DNA from: Bin95 sp965220855
Lineage (GTDB): Bacteria > Pseudomonadota > Alphaproteobacteria > Bin95
Length of the DNA: 64,000 nt
Assembly (NCBI GenBank): GCA_965220855.1
Contig: CBDCQY010000001.1
Location: 1,488,001 to 1,552,000, forward strand
Reading direction: 5' to 3'
The notes below the pieces were generated by a model, which had not been told where the DNA came from, ran no database searches, and saw nothing but the letters and a program-made list of their open reading frames with translations. The position numbers and the translations under genes are program-made. Below, piece by piece: positions 19,777-27,388 of the stretch (positions are counted from its first letter, which is position 1; each line of letters starts with the position of its first letter).

Positions 19777-20468
19777 GGACGGCGCGCTTCGCGCTCAACG
19801 GCGCGCTGCTGGAGGCCGATCCCTCGGGCGCGCTCTGGTGGCCGGAGGCCGCGACGCTGGCGGTCGCGGACCTGCATTTCGGCAAGGGCTCCGGCTTCGC
19901 GGCGGCGGGCGGCGCGCTGCTGCCGCCCTATGACGCCCACGCGACGCTGGACCGGCTGGAGGCGCTGGCGCGCCGCTACCGCCCGGCGCGCTGGGTCTCG
20001 CTCGGCGACGGCTTCCACGATCCCGATGCGGGCCGGCGTCTCGACCCGGCGGCGGCGGCGCGCCTCGCGCGGCTCGCCGGCGGCGCGGACTGGCTCTGGC
20101 TGCGCGGCAATCACGACCCGGACCCGCCCGAGGGGTTCGGCGGGCGGGCGCTGGCGGAATGGCGCCATGGCGGCCTCCGCTTCCGCCATGAGCCGGCGGC
20201 CGGGCCGGCGCCGGGGGAGGTCGCGGGCCATCTGCATCCCTCCGCCATCGTCGCCACCGGGCGGCGGCGCGTTTCGGGGCGCGCCTTCGTCACCGACGGG
20301 AAGCGCCTGCTGCTGCCGGCCTTCGGCGCCTATGCCGGCGGGCTGGATGTGCATGAGCCGGCGGTGCGGGACCTCTTTCCGCGTCCGCCGCGCGTGCTGC
20401 TGGCGGGGCGCGAGCGCGTCCACGCCTTCGCCTGGAGCCGCCTCGCCACGCCCGACCGGCTGCGTTAG
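19773..20468 (+). CDS. pdeM: Ligase-associated DNA damage response endonuclease PdeM
   Basis: 231 residues; GTG overlaps the helicase stop (GTGA). Calcineurin-like phosphoesterase motifs are complete: VADLHFGKG (D-x-H), VSLGDGFHD, LRGNHDPDP and VAGHLHPSA. The family is a metallophosphoesterase/endonuclease that completes the four-gene DNA repair cluster. The C-terminal 40 residues end in RERVHAFAWSRLATPD, usual for the family. It is convergent with the nitrile-hydratase-like operon only 10 bases away, with no visible intrinsic terminator. Confidence 0.87.
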   Translation: MRTARFALNGALLEADPSGALWWPEAATLAVADLHFGKGSGFAAAGGALLPPYDAHATLDRLEALARRYRPARWVSLGDGFHDPDAGRRLDPAAAARLARLAGGADWLWLRGNHDPDPPEGFGGRALAEWRHGGLRFRHEPAAGPAPGEVAGHLHPSAIVATGRRRVSGRAFVTDGKRLLLPAFGAYAGGLDVHEPAVRDLFPRPPRVLLAGRERVHAFAWSRLATPDRLR

Positions 20469-20478
20469 CCGGCCCTTC

Positions 20479-21099
20479 TCACGAAGGATCGCGGGCCGGG
20501 GCGACGCCGATCAGCGCGTCGCGGGTGACCAGCGCCGCGAGCGCCTCCTCGTCCAGCCCCTCGCTGCCCTCGGGCCGGCGCGGCAGCACCATGTAGCGCA
20601 GGTCCGCCGTGCTGTCGTGCACCCGCAGCTCCACCCCCTCCGGCAGTTCCGTGCCGAACTCGGCCAGCACCGCGCGCGGCTCGCGCACCGCGCGGGCGCG
20701 ATAGGCCTTCTGCTTGTACCAGGCCGGCGGCAGGCCCAGCAGCATGCGCGGATAGCAGGAGCAGAGCGTGCAGACGATGACATTGTGCACCGCCTCCGTG
20801 TTCTCGACCACGCGGAGCTTCGGGCTGTGCTCCAGCACGATGCCCATCTCCGCCAGCACGCCCTCGGTGTCGTCGAGCAGCCTTGCGCGGAAGTCCGGGT
20901 CCAGCCAGGCCCGCGCGGTGAGGCGCGCGCCGTTCTCCGGCGTCAGCCCGTCCAGCGCGTCGATGCGGCGCTGGATGCCCTCGGCGGTGAGCCAGCCCTT
21001 CTCGATCAGCAGCTCGCGGATCGCGCGCTCCAGCGGCGCGTATGAGGCCGGCGCATCGTCCGCGGCGGTCGGATGGCGGTGGATATGGCCGTCGTTCAT
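20479..21099 (-). CDS. Nitrile hydratase alpha / thiocyanate hydrolase gamma-like subunit (cobalt type)
   Basis: 206 residues. The metal-binding claw C110-T-L-C113-S-C115 followed by YP is intact; Thr after the first Cys is the cobalt-type signature (iron types have Ser). Flanking family features include LLIEKGWLTAEGI, TARAWLDPDFRARLL and YKQKAYRARAVREPRAVL. In nitrile hydratases the two later cysteines are oxidised and a nitrile is hydrated to an amide; in thiocyanate hydrolase the same subunit makes carbonyl sulfide and ammonia. It is third in a three-gene operon whose first two genes together correspond to a split beta subunit. Start overlaps the preceding stop (ATGA). Confidence 0.87.
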   Translation of the reverse strand: MNDGHIHRHPTAADDAPASYAPLERAIRELLIEKGWLTAEGIQRRIDALDGLTPENGARLTARAWLDPDFRARLLDDTEGVLAEMGIVLEHSPKLRVVENTEAVHNVIVCTLCSCYPRMLLGLPPAWYKQKAYRARAVREPRAVLAEFGTELPEGVELRVHDSTADLRYMVLPRRPEGSEGLDEEALAALVTRDALIGVAPARDPS

Positions 21100-21383
21100 C
21101 GTCCCTCCTCCAGCACATCGAGCCAGTGCTCGTAGATGTCGGCGTCGAGCGTGTCCCCGGGCCCGCCGGCGTAGCCCGGCCAGAGATCGGCCTGGCGGAA
21201 GCGCACCTGATAGAGCGCGAGCGGCGGGTCGCCGGAGCGGAAATAGGCGAGCGCCTCGGGATTGGGGAAATGCCCCAGACAGAGCGTCACCACCCCCTCG
21301 CGGCCCTTCAGATAGCCGGGAACGCGATGATGGCCCGGATGGGCGCGGTCCTGCACCCGCACCCGGCTTCCCTCCGCGATCAT
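21096..21383 (-). CDS. Nitrile hydratase beta, C-terminal-domain-like subunit
   Basis: 95 residues. It corresponds to the SH3-like beta-barrel half of nitrile hydratase beta: GSRVRVQDRAHPGHHRVPGY, GREGVV, then YQVRFRQADLWPG and a C-terminal DTLDADIYEHWLDVLEEG. In ordinary nitrile hydratase this domain is fused behind a helical N-terminal half; here it is a separate protein, as in thiocyanate hydrolase alpha and the toyocamycin-type nitrile hydratase. Both ends overlap neighbours by 4 bases, so this is an organised operon and not a broken gene. Confidence 0.85.
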   Translation of the reverse strand: MIAEGSRVRVQDRAHPGHHRVPGYLKGREGVVTLCLGHFPNPEALAYFRSGDPPLALYQVRFRQADLWPGYAGGPGDTLDADIYEHWLDVLEEGR

Positions 21384-21661
21384 TCCGCCGCCTCCTTGCC
21401 GCCCTCGGCCCCGAACTCCGCCAGCCGCGCCTCGACCTCGCCCGGCGCCAGCAGGCCGCCGGCCTCCAGCGCCCGGCGGAGCGCGGCCAGCCGGCGGTCG
21501 TACCAGGCCGCGCCCTCCGCCCGGTCGTCGCGCATCGCCGCCATGGCGCGGCGGTGCGCCTCCACAAGCCGGGCGTCGGCGCTGTCCGCCAGCAGCGAGA
21601 GCAGCGCCTCGACCCGCTGTTCGTGCAATGTCGGCGCGGCGTCGTCCGGTCGGTCCGTCAT
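21380..21661 (-). CDS. Nitrile hydratase beta, N-terminal-domain-like subunit
   Basis: 93 residues, mainly helical. The block WYDRRLAALRRALEAGGLLAPGEVEARL matches the helical region of nitrile hydratase beta (and of the related activator proteins) where a YYERWLxALE motif occurs. First gene of the operon. It could alternatively be the small activator/metallochaperone homologous to that region. Its intact coupling to the C-terminal-like subunit favours a structural subunit. A putative -10 element lies only 7 bases before the ATG, implying a leaderless message. Confidence 0.7.
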   Translation of the reverse strand: MTDRPDDAAPTLHEQRVEALLSLLADSADARLVEAHRRAMAAMRDDRAEGAAWYDRRLAALRRALEAGGLLAPGEVEARLAEFGAEGGKEAAE

Positions 21662-21668
21662 GGGCGCC

Positions 21669-21697
21669 AGCATAGCCCCGCCTATGCGCTCCGGCCA
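21669..21697 (-). promoter_or_regulatory. Putative promoter of the nitrile-hydratase-like operon
   Basis: On the minus strand TGGCCG (21697-21692), 17 bases, TATGCT (21674-21669), then 7 bases to the ATG at 21661. Transcription would start at or next to the start codon, giving a leaderless mRNA; no Shine-Dalgarno is present. The -35 overlaps the palindrome at 21694-21714. Confidence 0.4.
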
Positions 21698-21714
21698 GTC
21701 TGTGCCAGACTGGC
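21694..21714. promoter_or_regulatory. 21-bp perfect palindrome, candidate operator
   Basis: Arms GCCAGTCT and AGACTGGC (8 bp each) around a 5-base centre, in the 78-base gap between the divergent nitrile-hydratase-like operon and the PEP-mutase family gene. Such a dyad is typical of a dimeric regulator (for example GntR, TetR or LacI family). No regulator gene lies beside it. Confidence 0.5.
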
Positions 21715-21739
21715 GGGGCACGGGAGAGGAGCAAGACCG

Positions 21740-22633
21740 ATGTCCGAACGCCACACCGCCCGCCTGAAGCGCCTGGTGCAGGCGCCGGAGATCCTGGTCG
21801 CGCCCGGCGTGGTCGATGGCGTCGGCGCGCGCCTGGCGGCGAAGGCCGGCTTCGAGGCGGTCTATATGACCGGCGCGGGCACCACCGCGAGCCGGCTGGG
21901 GATGCCGGATGTCGGCCTGTTGACCATGACCGAGATGGCCGACAACGCCGCGCGCATCGCCGATGCGGCCGGCCTGCCGCTGGTGGCGGACGCCGACACC
22001 GGCTATGGCGGCCCGGTGAATGTGCGCCGCACGGTGCAGGCCTATGAGCGCGCGGGCGTCGCCGGGCTGCATATCGAGGACCAGTCCTGGCCGAAGCGCT
22101 GCGGCCATCTGGCCGGCAAGACGCTGATTCCGAAGGCGGAGATGGCGGCCAAGATCCGCGCCGCCTGCGATGCGCGCATCGACCCCGACCTGCAGATCAT
22201 CGCGCGCTGCGACGCTATTGCGGTCGAGGGCTGGGAGGCGGCGATCGAGCGCGCCGAGGCCTATCAGGAGGCCGGCGCCGACATCCTGTTCATCGAGGCC
22301 ATGACGACCGTGGAGCAGCTGTCCTTCGCGCCGAAGCACTTCCGCGCGCCCTGCCTCTACAACATGGCCTCCAGCGGCAAGACGCCGGACCTGCCGGCGC
22401 ATGAGATGCAGGCGCTCGGCTTCGCCATCGCGATCTTCCCGGGCGTGACCATCTCGGCCGCCATCCCGGCCATGGCGCGCGCGCTCGCCATGCTGAAGGA
22501 GACCGGCGACCTCGGCCCGCTGCGCAACGAGCTCACCCCCTTCCGGGAATATTTCGACCTGATGGGCATGGCGGAGGTGCAGGCCCTGGAGGCGCGCTAC
22601 GCCGTCGATGACGCCACGCGCGTCGGCTATTGA
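21740..22633 (+). CDS. Isocitrate lyase/PEP mutase family C-C lyase
   Basis: 297 residues. The alpha/beta-barrel signatures are present: YMTGAGTTASRLGMPD, VADADTGYGGPVNVRRTV (metal-binding Asp pair), GLHIEDQSWPKRCGHLAGK with the K-R-C-G-H active-site loop, and IIARCDA. The KRCGH cysteine marks a lyase (methylisocitrate, dimethylmalate or oxaloacetate-type), not a PEP mutase. GGGAGAGGAGCA precedes the ATG. The two following genes encode a LeuC/LeuD-type hydro-lyase. A lyase plus hydratase pair of this sort is known for 2,3-dimethylmalate in nicotinate fermentation and, in principle, for methylcitrate, so a branched dicarboxylate degradation step is a plausible but unproved role. Confidence 0.85.
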   Translation: MSERHTARLKRLVQAPEILVAPGVVDGVGARLAAKAGFEAVYMTGAGTTASRLGMPDVGLLTMTEMADNAARIADAAGLPLVADADTGYGGPVNVRRTVQAYERAGVAGLHIEDQSWPKRCGHLAGKTLIPKAEMAAKIRAACDARIDPDLQIIARCDAIAVEGWEAAIERAEAYQEAGADILFIEAMTTVEQLSFAPKHFRAPCLYNMASSGKTPDLPAHEMQALGFAIAIFPGVTISAAIPAMARALAMLKETGDLGPLRNELTPFREYFDLMGMAEVQALEARYAVDDATRVGY

Positions 22634-22646
22634 GGGGCGCGCGCCG

Positions 22647-24041
22647 ATGCCGAAGACCATGTTCGACAAGATCTGGGACGCCCATGCGATCCTGGAGCGC
22701 GAGGGCAACACGCTCCTGCATATCGACTTCCATCTCTGCCATGACGGCTCGGCGGCCGGCTTCGCCCGGCTGAAGGAGCGCGGCCTGCCCGTGCGCCGCC
22801 CGGACCGCATGGCCGGCACGCCGGACCATTATGTGCCGACCACCAGCCGGCGCATCGAGGACCTCGGCAATGAGGACATGAAGCGCATCTTCCGCGCCTT
22901 CAACGAGAACTTCCGGGCGAACGGCATCACCCACTTCCCGGTGGAGGACGCGCGCCAGGGCATCATCCATGTCGTCGGCCCGGAGCAGGGCTTCACCCAG
23001 CCGGGCCTGGTGATCGTGTGCGGCGACAGCCACACCTCCACCCATGGCGCGGTCGGCGCGATCGCCTTCGGCATCGGCTCCTCGGAGGTCTCGCATGTCA
23101 TGGCGACCCAGGCGCTCTGGCAGAAGCGCCCGCAGACCATGCGCATCGCCGTGGAGGGCGAGCGGCCCTTCGGCGTCACCGGCAAGGACGCCATCCTGGC
23201 GATCATCGCGCGCATCGGCGCGGTCGGCGGCACCGGCTATGCGGTCGAATATGCCGGCTCGCTGATCCGCGCGCTCTCGATGGAGGAGCGCTTCACGGTC
23301 TGCAACATGTCGATCGAGGCGGGCGCGCGCTGCGGCATGATCGCCCCCGACGACAAGACCTTCGACTATCTCCGGGGCCGGCCCTTCGCCCCGGCCGGGG
23401 AGCAATGGGAGAAGGCGGAAGCCTTCTGGCGCAGCCTGCCGTCGGACGCCGGCGCGCGCTTCGACCGCGAGGAGCGCCTGGACGCCGCCGAGCTTGCGCC
23501 GATGGTCACCTGGGGCACCAGCCCGGAGAACGCCGTGCCGGTGACCGGGCATGTGCCGGACCCCGCCGCCGAGCCGGACGCGGAGCGCCGCGCCGCGCTG
23601 GAGGCGGCCATCGACTATATGGGGCTGCGGCCCGGCCAGGCGGTGACCGACATCGCCGTGGACCGGGTGTTCATCGGCTCCTGCACCAACAGCCGCATCG
23701 AGGATCTGCGCGCCGCCGCGCGGGTGGTGGAGGGCCGGCGGATCGCGGTCGGCCACGCCTTCGTCTCGCCCGGCTCCGGCCTCATCAAGCGCCAGGCCGA
23801 GGCCGAGGGCCTCGACCGCATCTTCCTGGAGGCCGGCTTCGAGTGGCGCGAGAGCGCCTGCTCGATGTGCGTCGGCATGAATGGCGATATCGCCCGGCCG
23901 GGCGAGCGCACCGCCTCGACCTCCAACCGCAATTTCCGCGGCCGCCAGGGGCCGGGCGTGCGCACCCATCTGGTCGGCCCGGCGATGGCGGCGGCGGCCG
24001 CGGTCAGCGGCCGGTTCGCCGATGTGCGCGATTTCGGCTGA
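22647..24041 (+). CDS. 3-isopropylmalate dehydratase-like hydro-lyase, large subunit
   Basis: 464 residues, the usual LeuC length. The [4Fe-4S] ligands are visible as C346 (GSCTNSR) and C405/C408 (CSMC); VCGDSHTSTHGAVGAIAFGIG is the classic aconitase-superfamily block. The region that normally reads IDRHLxHEVTSPQAF in leucine-pathway enzymes reads IDFHLCHDGSAAGF. This change at the substrate-recognition loop suggests a substrate other than isopropylmalate. It starts 13 bases after the lyase gene and 17 bases before its small subunit. Could be a second LeuC, but the divergence and the lyase partner favour a catabolic hydratase. Confidence 0.82.
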   Translation: MPKTMFDKIWDAHAILEREGNTLLHIDFHLCHDGSAAGFARLKERGLPVRRPDRMAGTPDHYVPTTSRRIEDLGNEDMKRIFRAFNENFRANGITHFPVEDARQGIIHVVGPEQGFTQPGLVIVCGDSHTSTHGAVGAIAFGIGSSEVSHVMATQALWQKRPQTMRIAVEGERPFGVTGKDAILAIIARIGAVGGTGYAVEYAGSLIRALSMEERFTVCNMSIEAGARCGMIAPDDKTFDYLRGRPFAPAGEQWEKAEAFWRSLPSDAGARFDREERLDAAELAPMVTWGTSPENAVPVTGHVPDPAAEPDAERRAALEAAIDYMGLRPGQAVTDIAVDRVFIGSCTNSRIEDLRAAARVVEGRRIAVGHAFVSPGSGLIKRQAEAEGLDRIFLEAGFEWRESACSMCVGMNGDIARPGERTASTSNRNFRGRQGPGVRTHLVGPAMAAAAAVSGRFADVRDFG

Positions 24042-24058
24042 GAGGAGGGAGCCCGCCG

Positions 24059-24679
24059 ATGGAGCCGTTCAAGACCTTCTCCGCCGTCGCCGCGCCGCTC
24101 GACATGAGCAATGTCGATACCGACCAGGTGATCCCGGCGCGCTTTCTCAGCCGCCCGCTGGACGAGCGCTATGGAAGCTATCTGTTTCACGATCTGCGCT
24201 TCGACGCCGAGGGCGGCGAGAAGCCGGATTTCGTGCTGAACCGCGAGGGCTTCCGCGAGGCCGCGGTGCTGGTGGCGGACACCAATTTCGGCTGCGGCTC
24301 CTCGCGCGAGAACGCCGTGACGGCCCTGGTCGCCGCCGGTTTCCGGGCGGTGATCGCGCCCTCCTTCGGCGACATCTTCTACAACAACTCGCTGAAGAAC
24401 GGCTTCCTGCCGGTGCGCCTGCCGGCCGAGACCTGCCGGCGGCTGCGCGCCATGCTGCATGAGGGGCCGGGGGCGGAGGTCTCGGTCGATCTCGAACAGC
24501 AGACCGTGACGGCGCCCGACCAGTCCGTCCACGCCTTCGAGATCGACCCCTTCCAGAAGCGGAAGGTGCTGGAGGGCGTGGACGATATCGACTTCACCTT
24601 GCGCTTTCTCGACGAGATCGAGGCCTTCGAGCGCGCCCACGACGCCCGCATGACCTGGCTCACCACCCGCCCGCGCTGA
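24059..24679 (+). CDS. 3-isopropylmalate dehydratase-like hydro-lyase, small subunit
   Basis: 206 residues with the swivelling-domain signatures of LeuD: NVDTDQVIPARFL, VLVADTNFGCGSSRENA and APSFGDIFYNNSLKNG. A strong GAGAGGAGGGAG precedes the ATG. It completes the heterodimer with the large subunit. Downstream begins an AT-richer 160-base stretch and then a transposase remnant, so this is the end of the operon and the boundary of an insertion scar. Confidence 0.85.
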   Translation: MEPFKTFSAVAAPLDMSNVDTDQVIPARFLSRPLDERYGSYLFHDLRFDAEGGEKPDFVLNREGFREAAVLVADTNFGCGSSRENAVTALVAAGFRAVIAPSFGDIFYNNSLKNGFLPVRLPAETCRRLRAMLHEGPGAEVSVDLEQQTVTAPDQSVHAFEIDPFQKRKVLEGVDDIDFTLRFLDEIEAFERAHDARMTWLTTRPR

Positions 24680-24843
24680 CGCCGGCGGGGCGGCCGTCTC
24701 GAACCTTTCAAATATGCAAGGGACAGAGTGTCGAGAACAAACTGAATTGACCAGTTTATGTATCATATGAGTTGACCGCTTCTGTTGGTGATGTGCGTCT
24801 GTCCACTTATCCACAAGCTGGTCGCCGGGCGCGCCGAAGCGGA
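24680..24843. other. AT-richer intergenic scar next to the transposase remnant
   Basis: 164 bases, visibly poorer in GC than its surroundings (for example AACTGAATTGACCAG and TATGTATCATATGAG). It probably represents the non-coding end of the decayed ISNCY element. I could not find a matching terminal inverted repeat or a target-site duplication. Confidence 0.45.
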
Positions 24844-25570
24844 TCACGCGGCCCGGCGGGTTTCGAGAGGCTCGCCCGTGGCCCGGTATCGCGTCAGGCA
24901 GCGGGGGCCGTGAAAGACCGCCAGGGCGCCGTCGGGATACTCATGCGCCCGCACCGTGGCCTTGACGTAGTGGTGGCGGTGGCGGTCGGGCGGAATCTGC
25001 AGCGTCACCCGCTTGTAGCGCACGCAGTTGTCATTGCCGACAAGGCGCTCCTCCTGCACGCACAGATGGTCGTCGAGCGCGCCGGCAAAGGGAACGAAGG
25101 CCGTGCCCTCGGCCTCGGCCGTCACCGCGAAGCGGGCGTTGTGCCGGGCCAGACAGACCTCCTTCAGAAAGCGGTTGGCCACATCGATCCCGGTGATGCT
25201 CGCAAGCCGCAACTCCTGCGGCAGACGCTGCTGCAAGGTCGCGAACATACGCTCCGAGCGACCCCGCGCCTTCGGCGAGTAGGCCGCGATCATCTCGATG
25301 CCGAGCCGGTCCAGCGCGCGCCCCACCTGCGTCGGGGTCTCCTTGTCCACCTTGCCGCCCGCTTCCGCCGTGCGCCAGTAATGACTGCCCCGGTCCGTAT
25401 AAAGCGAGCAGAACAGGCCCCGCTCCCGGATCACCTCGCAAAGACCCCGGAAGCTCGACATCGCGCCCTCCTCCTCAACCAGAAAGGCCGAGCAAATCTC
25501 GCTCGTCGCATCGTCCATGGTCACGATCAGATTCAGCGCAGGCCGATCGGCAAGCCACGCATGGCGCGAG
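24844..25570 (-). pseudogene. ISNCY-family transposase, 5-prime-truncated remnant
   Basis: About 240 residues of a DDE-type (rve-like) transposase: IVTMDDATSEI with the first Asp, SLYTDRGSHYW with the second Asp, and SPKARGRSERMF with the Glu; then a C-terminal domain ending in RATGEPLETRR. The N-terminal helix-turn-helix half of a normal transposase of about 400 residues is missing. Recognisable homology begins at SRHAW near 25560, and the open frame upstream to 25617 is unrelated sequence. The element is therefore a dead fragment. The catalytic triad itself is intact. Confidence 0.75.
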
Positions 25571-25610
25571 CCGCTCCCGCCGGCGCTCCCGCCGACGCCG
25601 ACGCCGGCAG

Positions 25611-25640
25611 GTGACAAACCGCCCGGAGCATGGCTAAACT
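25611..25640 (+). promoter_or_regulatory. Putative promoter for the first dipeptide-type ABC operon
   Basis: GTGACA (25611-25616), 18 bases, TAAACT (25635-25640), about 90 bases before the binding-protein ATG. It lies just outside the truncated end of the transposase remnant, so the insertion event may have built or replaced this promoter. Confidence 0.35.
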
Positions 25641-25731
25641 CCGGCCCGATCGACCTGCGCGACGATGGGGAGGCGCGCCCGGCATGGGCGCGATTGCCGG
25701 GGCGGGGTCAAGGAAACACCGGGAGGCAAGC

Positions 25732-27324
25732 ATGTTGCGACGATGGACACTCTTGAAGCGCGCGGCGCTGGCGACGCTGGCGGCGCTGGCGCTCGGCCAG
25801 GCGGCGCAGGCGGAATCGGTGCTGCGCATCGTGCCGCACGCGGATCTGAAGAATCTCGATCCGATCTGGACCACGGCCTATATCACCCGCAATCACGGCT
25901 ACATGGTCTATGACACGCTGTTCGCCCAGGACGAAAATCTGAACATCCACCCGCAGATGGTGGGCGAATGGTCGGTGAGCGACGACGGGCTGACCTACAG
26001 CTTCACCCTGCGCGACGGCCTCAAATGGCATGACGGCGACCCGGTGAAGGCCGAGGACTGCGTGGCCTCCATCCAGCGCTGGGGCAAGCGCGACGGCATG
26101 GGCCAGAAGCTCATGGACTTCACGGCCGAAATGACCGCCGTCGATGACATGACCTTCACGCTCACCCTGAAGGAGCCTTACGGGCTGGTGCTCGACTCGC
26201 TCGGCAAGATCAGCTCCAACACGCCCTTCATGATGAAGAAGGAGCACGCCGAGACCGACGCCTTCGAGCAGGTGCCGGAAGTCGTCGGCTCCGGCCCGTT
26301 CCGCTTCGTCAAGGACGAGTGGGTGCCGGGCTCCAAGGTCGTCTATGCGAAGAACGAGGCCTATGTGCCGCGCAGCGAGCCGGCCTCCGGCGCGGCCGGC
26401 GGCAAGGTGGTGAATTTCGACCGCGTGGAATGGCTCTATATCCCGGACCCGGCGACGGCGATGAACGCGCTGATCAACGGAGAGGTCGATCTCTGGGAGA
26501 CGCCCGCCGTCGATATGGTGCCGCTCCTGGAGAAGAGCCAGGATGTGGAGCTGGCGGTGATCGACCCGCTCGGCACCCAGGGCTGGCTGCGCCCCAACCA
26601 TCTGCATCCGCCCTTCGACGATCCGAGGGCGCGCCGGGCGCTGCTCTACGCGGTCAACCAGGAGGTCTATCTCCAGGCGATCGTCGGCGATCCCAAGCTC
26701 TACAAGGTGTGTGCGGCCTATTTCATCTGCGGCACGCCGAACGAGTCGGATGTGGGCGTGGACGCGCTGCTCTCGCATGACCAGGAGATGGCGAAGAAGC
26801 TGCTCGCCGAGGCCGGCTACAAGGGCGAGAAGATCGTCCTGATGCAATCCACCGACATTCCGGTGCTGAACAACGCCGCGCTGGTGACCGCCCAGGTGCT
26901 GCGCGAGATCGGCATGGATGTCGAGGTGCAGGCGATGGACTGGTCCACGCTCACTTCCCGGCGCGCGGAAAAGAAGAGCCCGGCCGATGGCGGCTGGAAC
27001 ATCTTCCACACCTACGCCACGGGCGCCGACGCCACCTCGCCGATCGCCAATATCGGCGTCTCCGGCGGCGGCGAGGAGCGGGCCTGGTTCGGCTGGCCGA
27101 CGGACAAGGAGACCGAGGACCTTCGCGACGCCTTCGCCCGCGAGGCCGATCCGGCCAAGAAGAAGGCGATCATCGACAAGCTGCAGGCGCGCCTCTTCGA
27201 CCATCTGGTGCCCTATGTGAACTACGGCCAGTGGTTCCAGCCGGTGGCCTGGCGCAAGGGGCTCGAGGGCGTGCTGGTCTCGCCGGTGCCGTTCTTCTGG
27301 AACATTACCCGGTCGGGCGGCTGA
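25732..27324 (+). CDS. Dipeptide/oligopeptide-type ABC transporter substrate-binding protein
   Basis: 530 residues with a Sec signal peptide (LLKRAALATLAALALGQAAQA) and no lipobox. SBP_bac_5 family: NLDPIWTTAYITRNHGYMVYD, then the signature DGLTYSFTLRDGLKWHDGDPV at residues 85-105, VVGSGPFRF, and late FDHLVPYVNYGQW. GGGAGG sits 8 bases before ATG 25732. The cluster class binds peptides, opines, glutathione or similar; the neighbouring N-carbamoylase suggests a carbamoylated or cyclic amino-acid derivative (inference). The next gene begins 64 bases on, after a very stable hairpin. Confidence 0.9.
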   Translation: MLRRWTLLKRAALATLAALALGQAAQAESVLRIVPHADLKNLDPIWTTAYITRNHGYMVYDTLFAQDENLNIHPQMVGEWSVSDDGLTYSFTLRDGLKWHDGDPVKAEDCVASIQRWGKRDGMGQKLMDFTAEMTAVDDMTFTLTLKEPYGLVLDSLGKISSNTPFMMKKEHAETDAFEQVPEVVGSGPFRFVKDEWVPGSKVVYAKNEAYVPRSEPASGAAGGKVVNFDRVEWLYIPDPATAMNALINGEVDLWETPAVDMVPLLEKSQDVELAVIDPLGTQGWLRPNHLHPPFDDPRARRALLYAVNQEVYLQAIVGDPKLYKVCAAYFICGTPNESDVGVDALLSHDQEMAKKLLAEAGYKGEKIVLMQSTDIPVLNNAALVTAQVLREIGMDVEVQAMDWSTLTSRRAEKKSPADGGWNIFHTYATGADATSPIANIGVSGGGEERAWFGWPTDKETEDLRDAFAREADPAKKKAIIDKLQARLFDHLVPYVNYGQWFQPVAWRKGLEGVLVSPVPFFWNITRSGG

Positions 27325-27333
27325 GTTCCGGCA

Positions 27334-27365
27334 GCCGCCGGGCGGACTCCGGTCCGTCCGGCGGC
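27334..27365 (+). promoter_or_regulatory. Strong intercistronic hairpin after the binding-protein gene
   Basis: A 14-bp stem: 27334-27347 pairs with 27352-27365 with a single G-U, loop TCCG. No T-run follows, so it is not a standard terminator. It sits between binding protein and permease, where such structures protect the upstream message and lower downstream expression. Confidence 0.7.
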
Positions 27366-27388
27366 GCCGCTTGCGCCGCAACGCCGCC

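Noticed and set aside
22647..24679. Firm naming as leuC and leuD
   Set aside because: The altered substrate loop and the lyase neighbour make a leucine-pathway role uncertain, so no symbols were given.
24807..24815. Perfect DnaA box TTATCCACA
   Set aside because: Only one box was seen, with no AT-rich unwinding region, dnaA/dnaN or hemE neighbour; it lies in the insertion-sequence scar and is probably chance.
24844..25617. Intact insertion sequence
   Set aside because: The N-terminal half of the transposase is missing and I found no terminal inverted repeats or target duplication.
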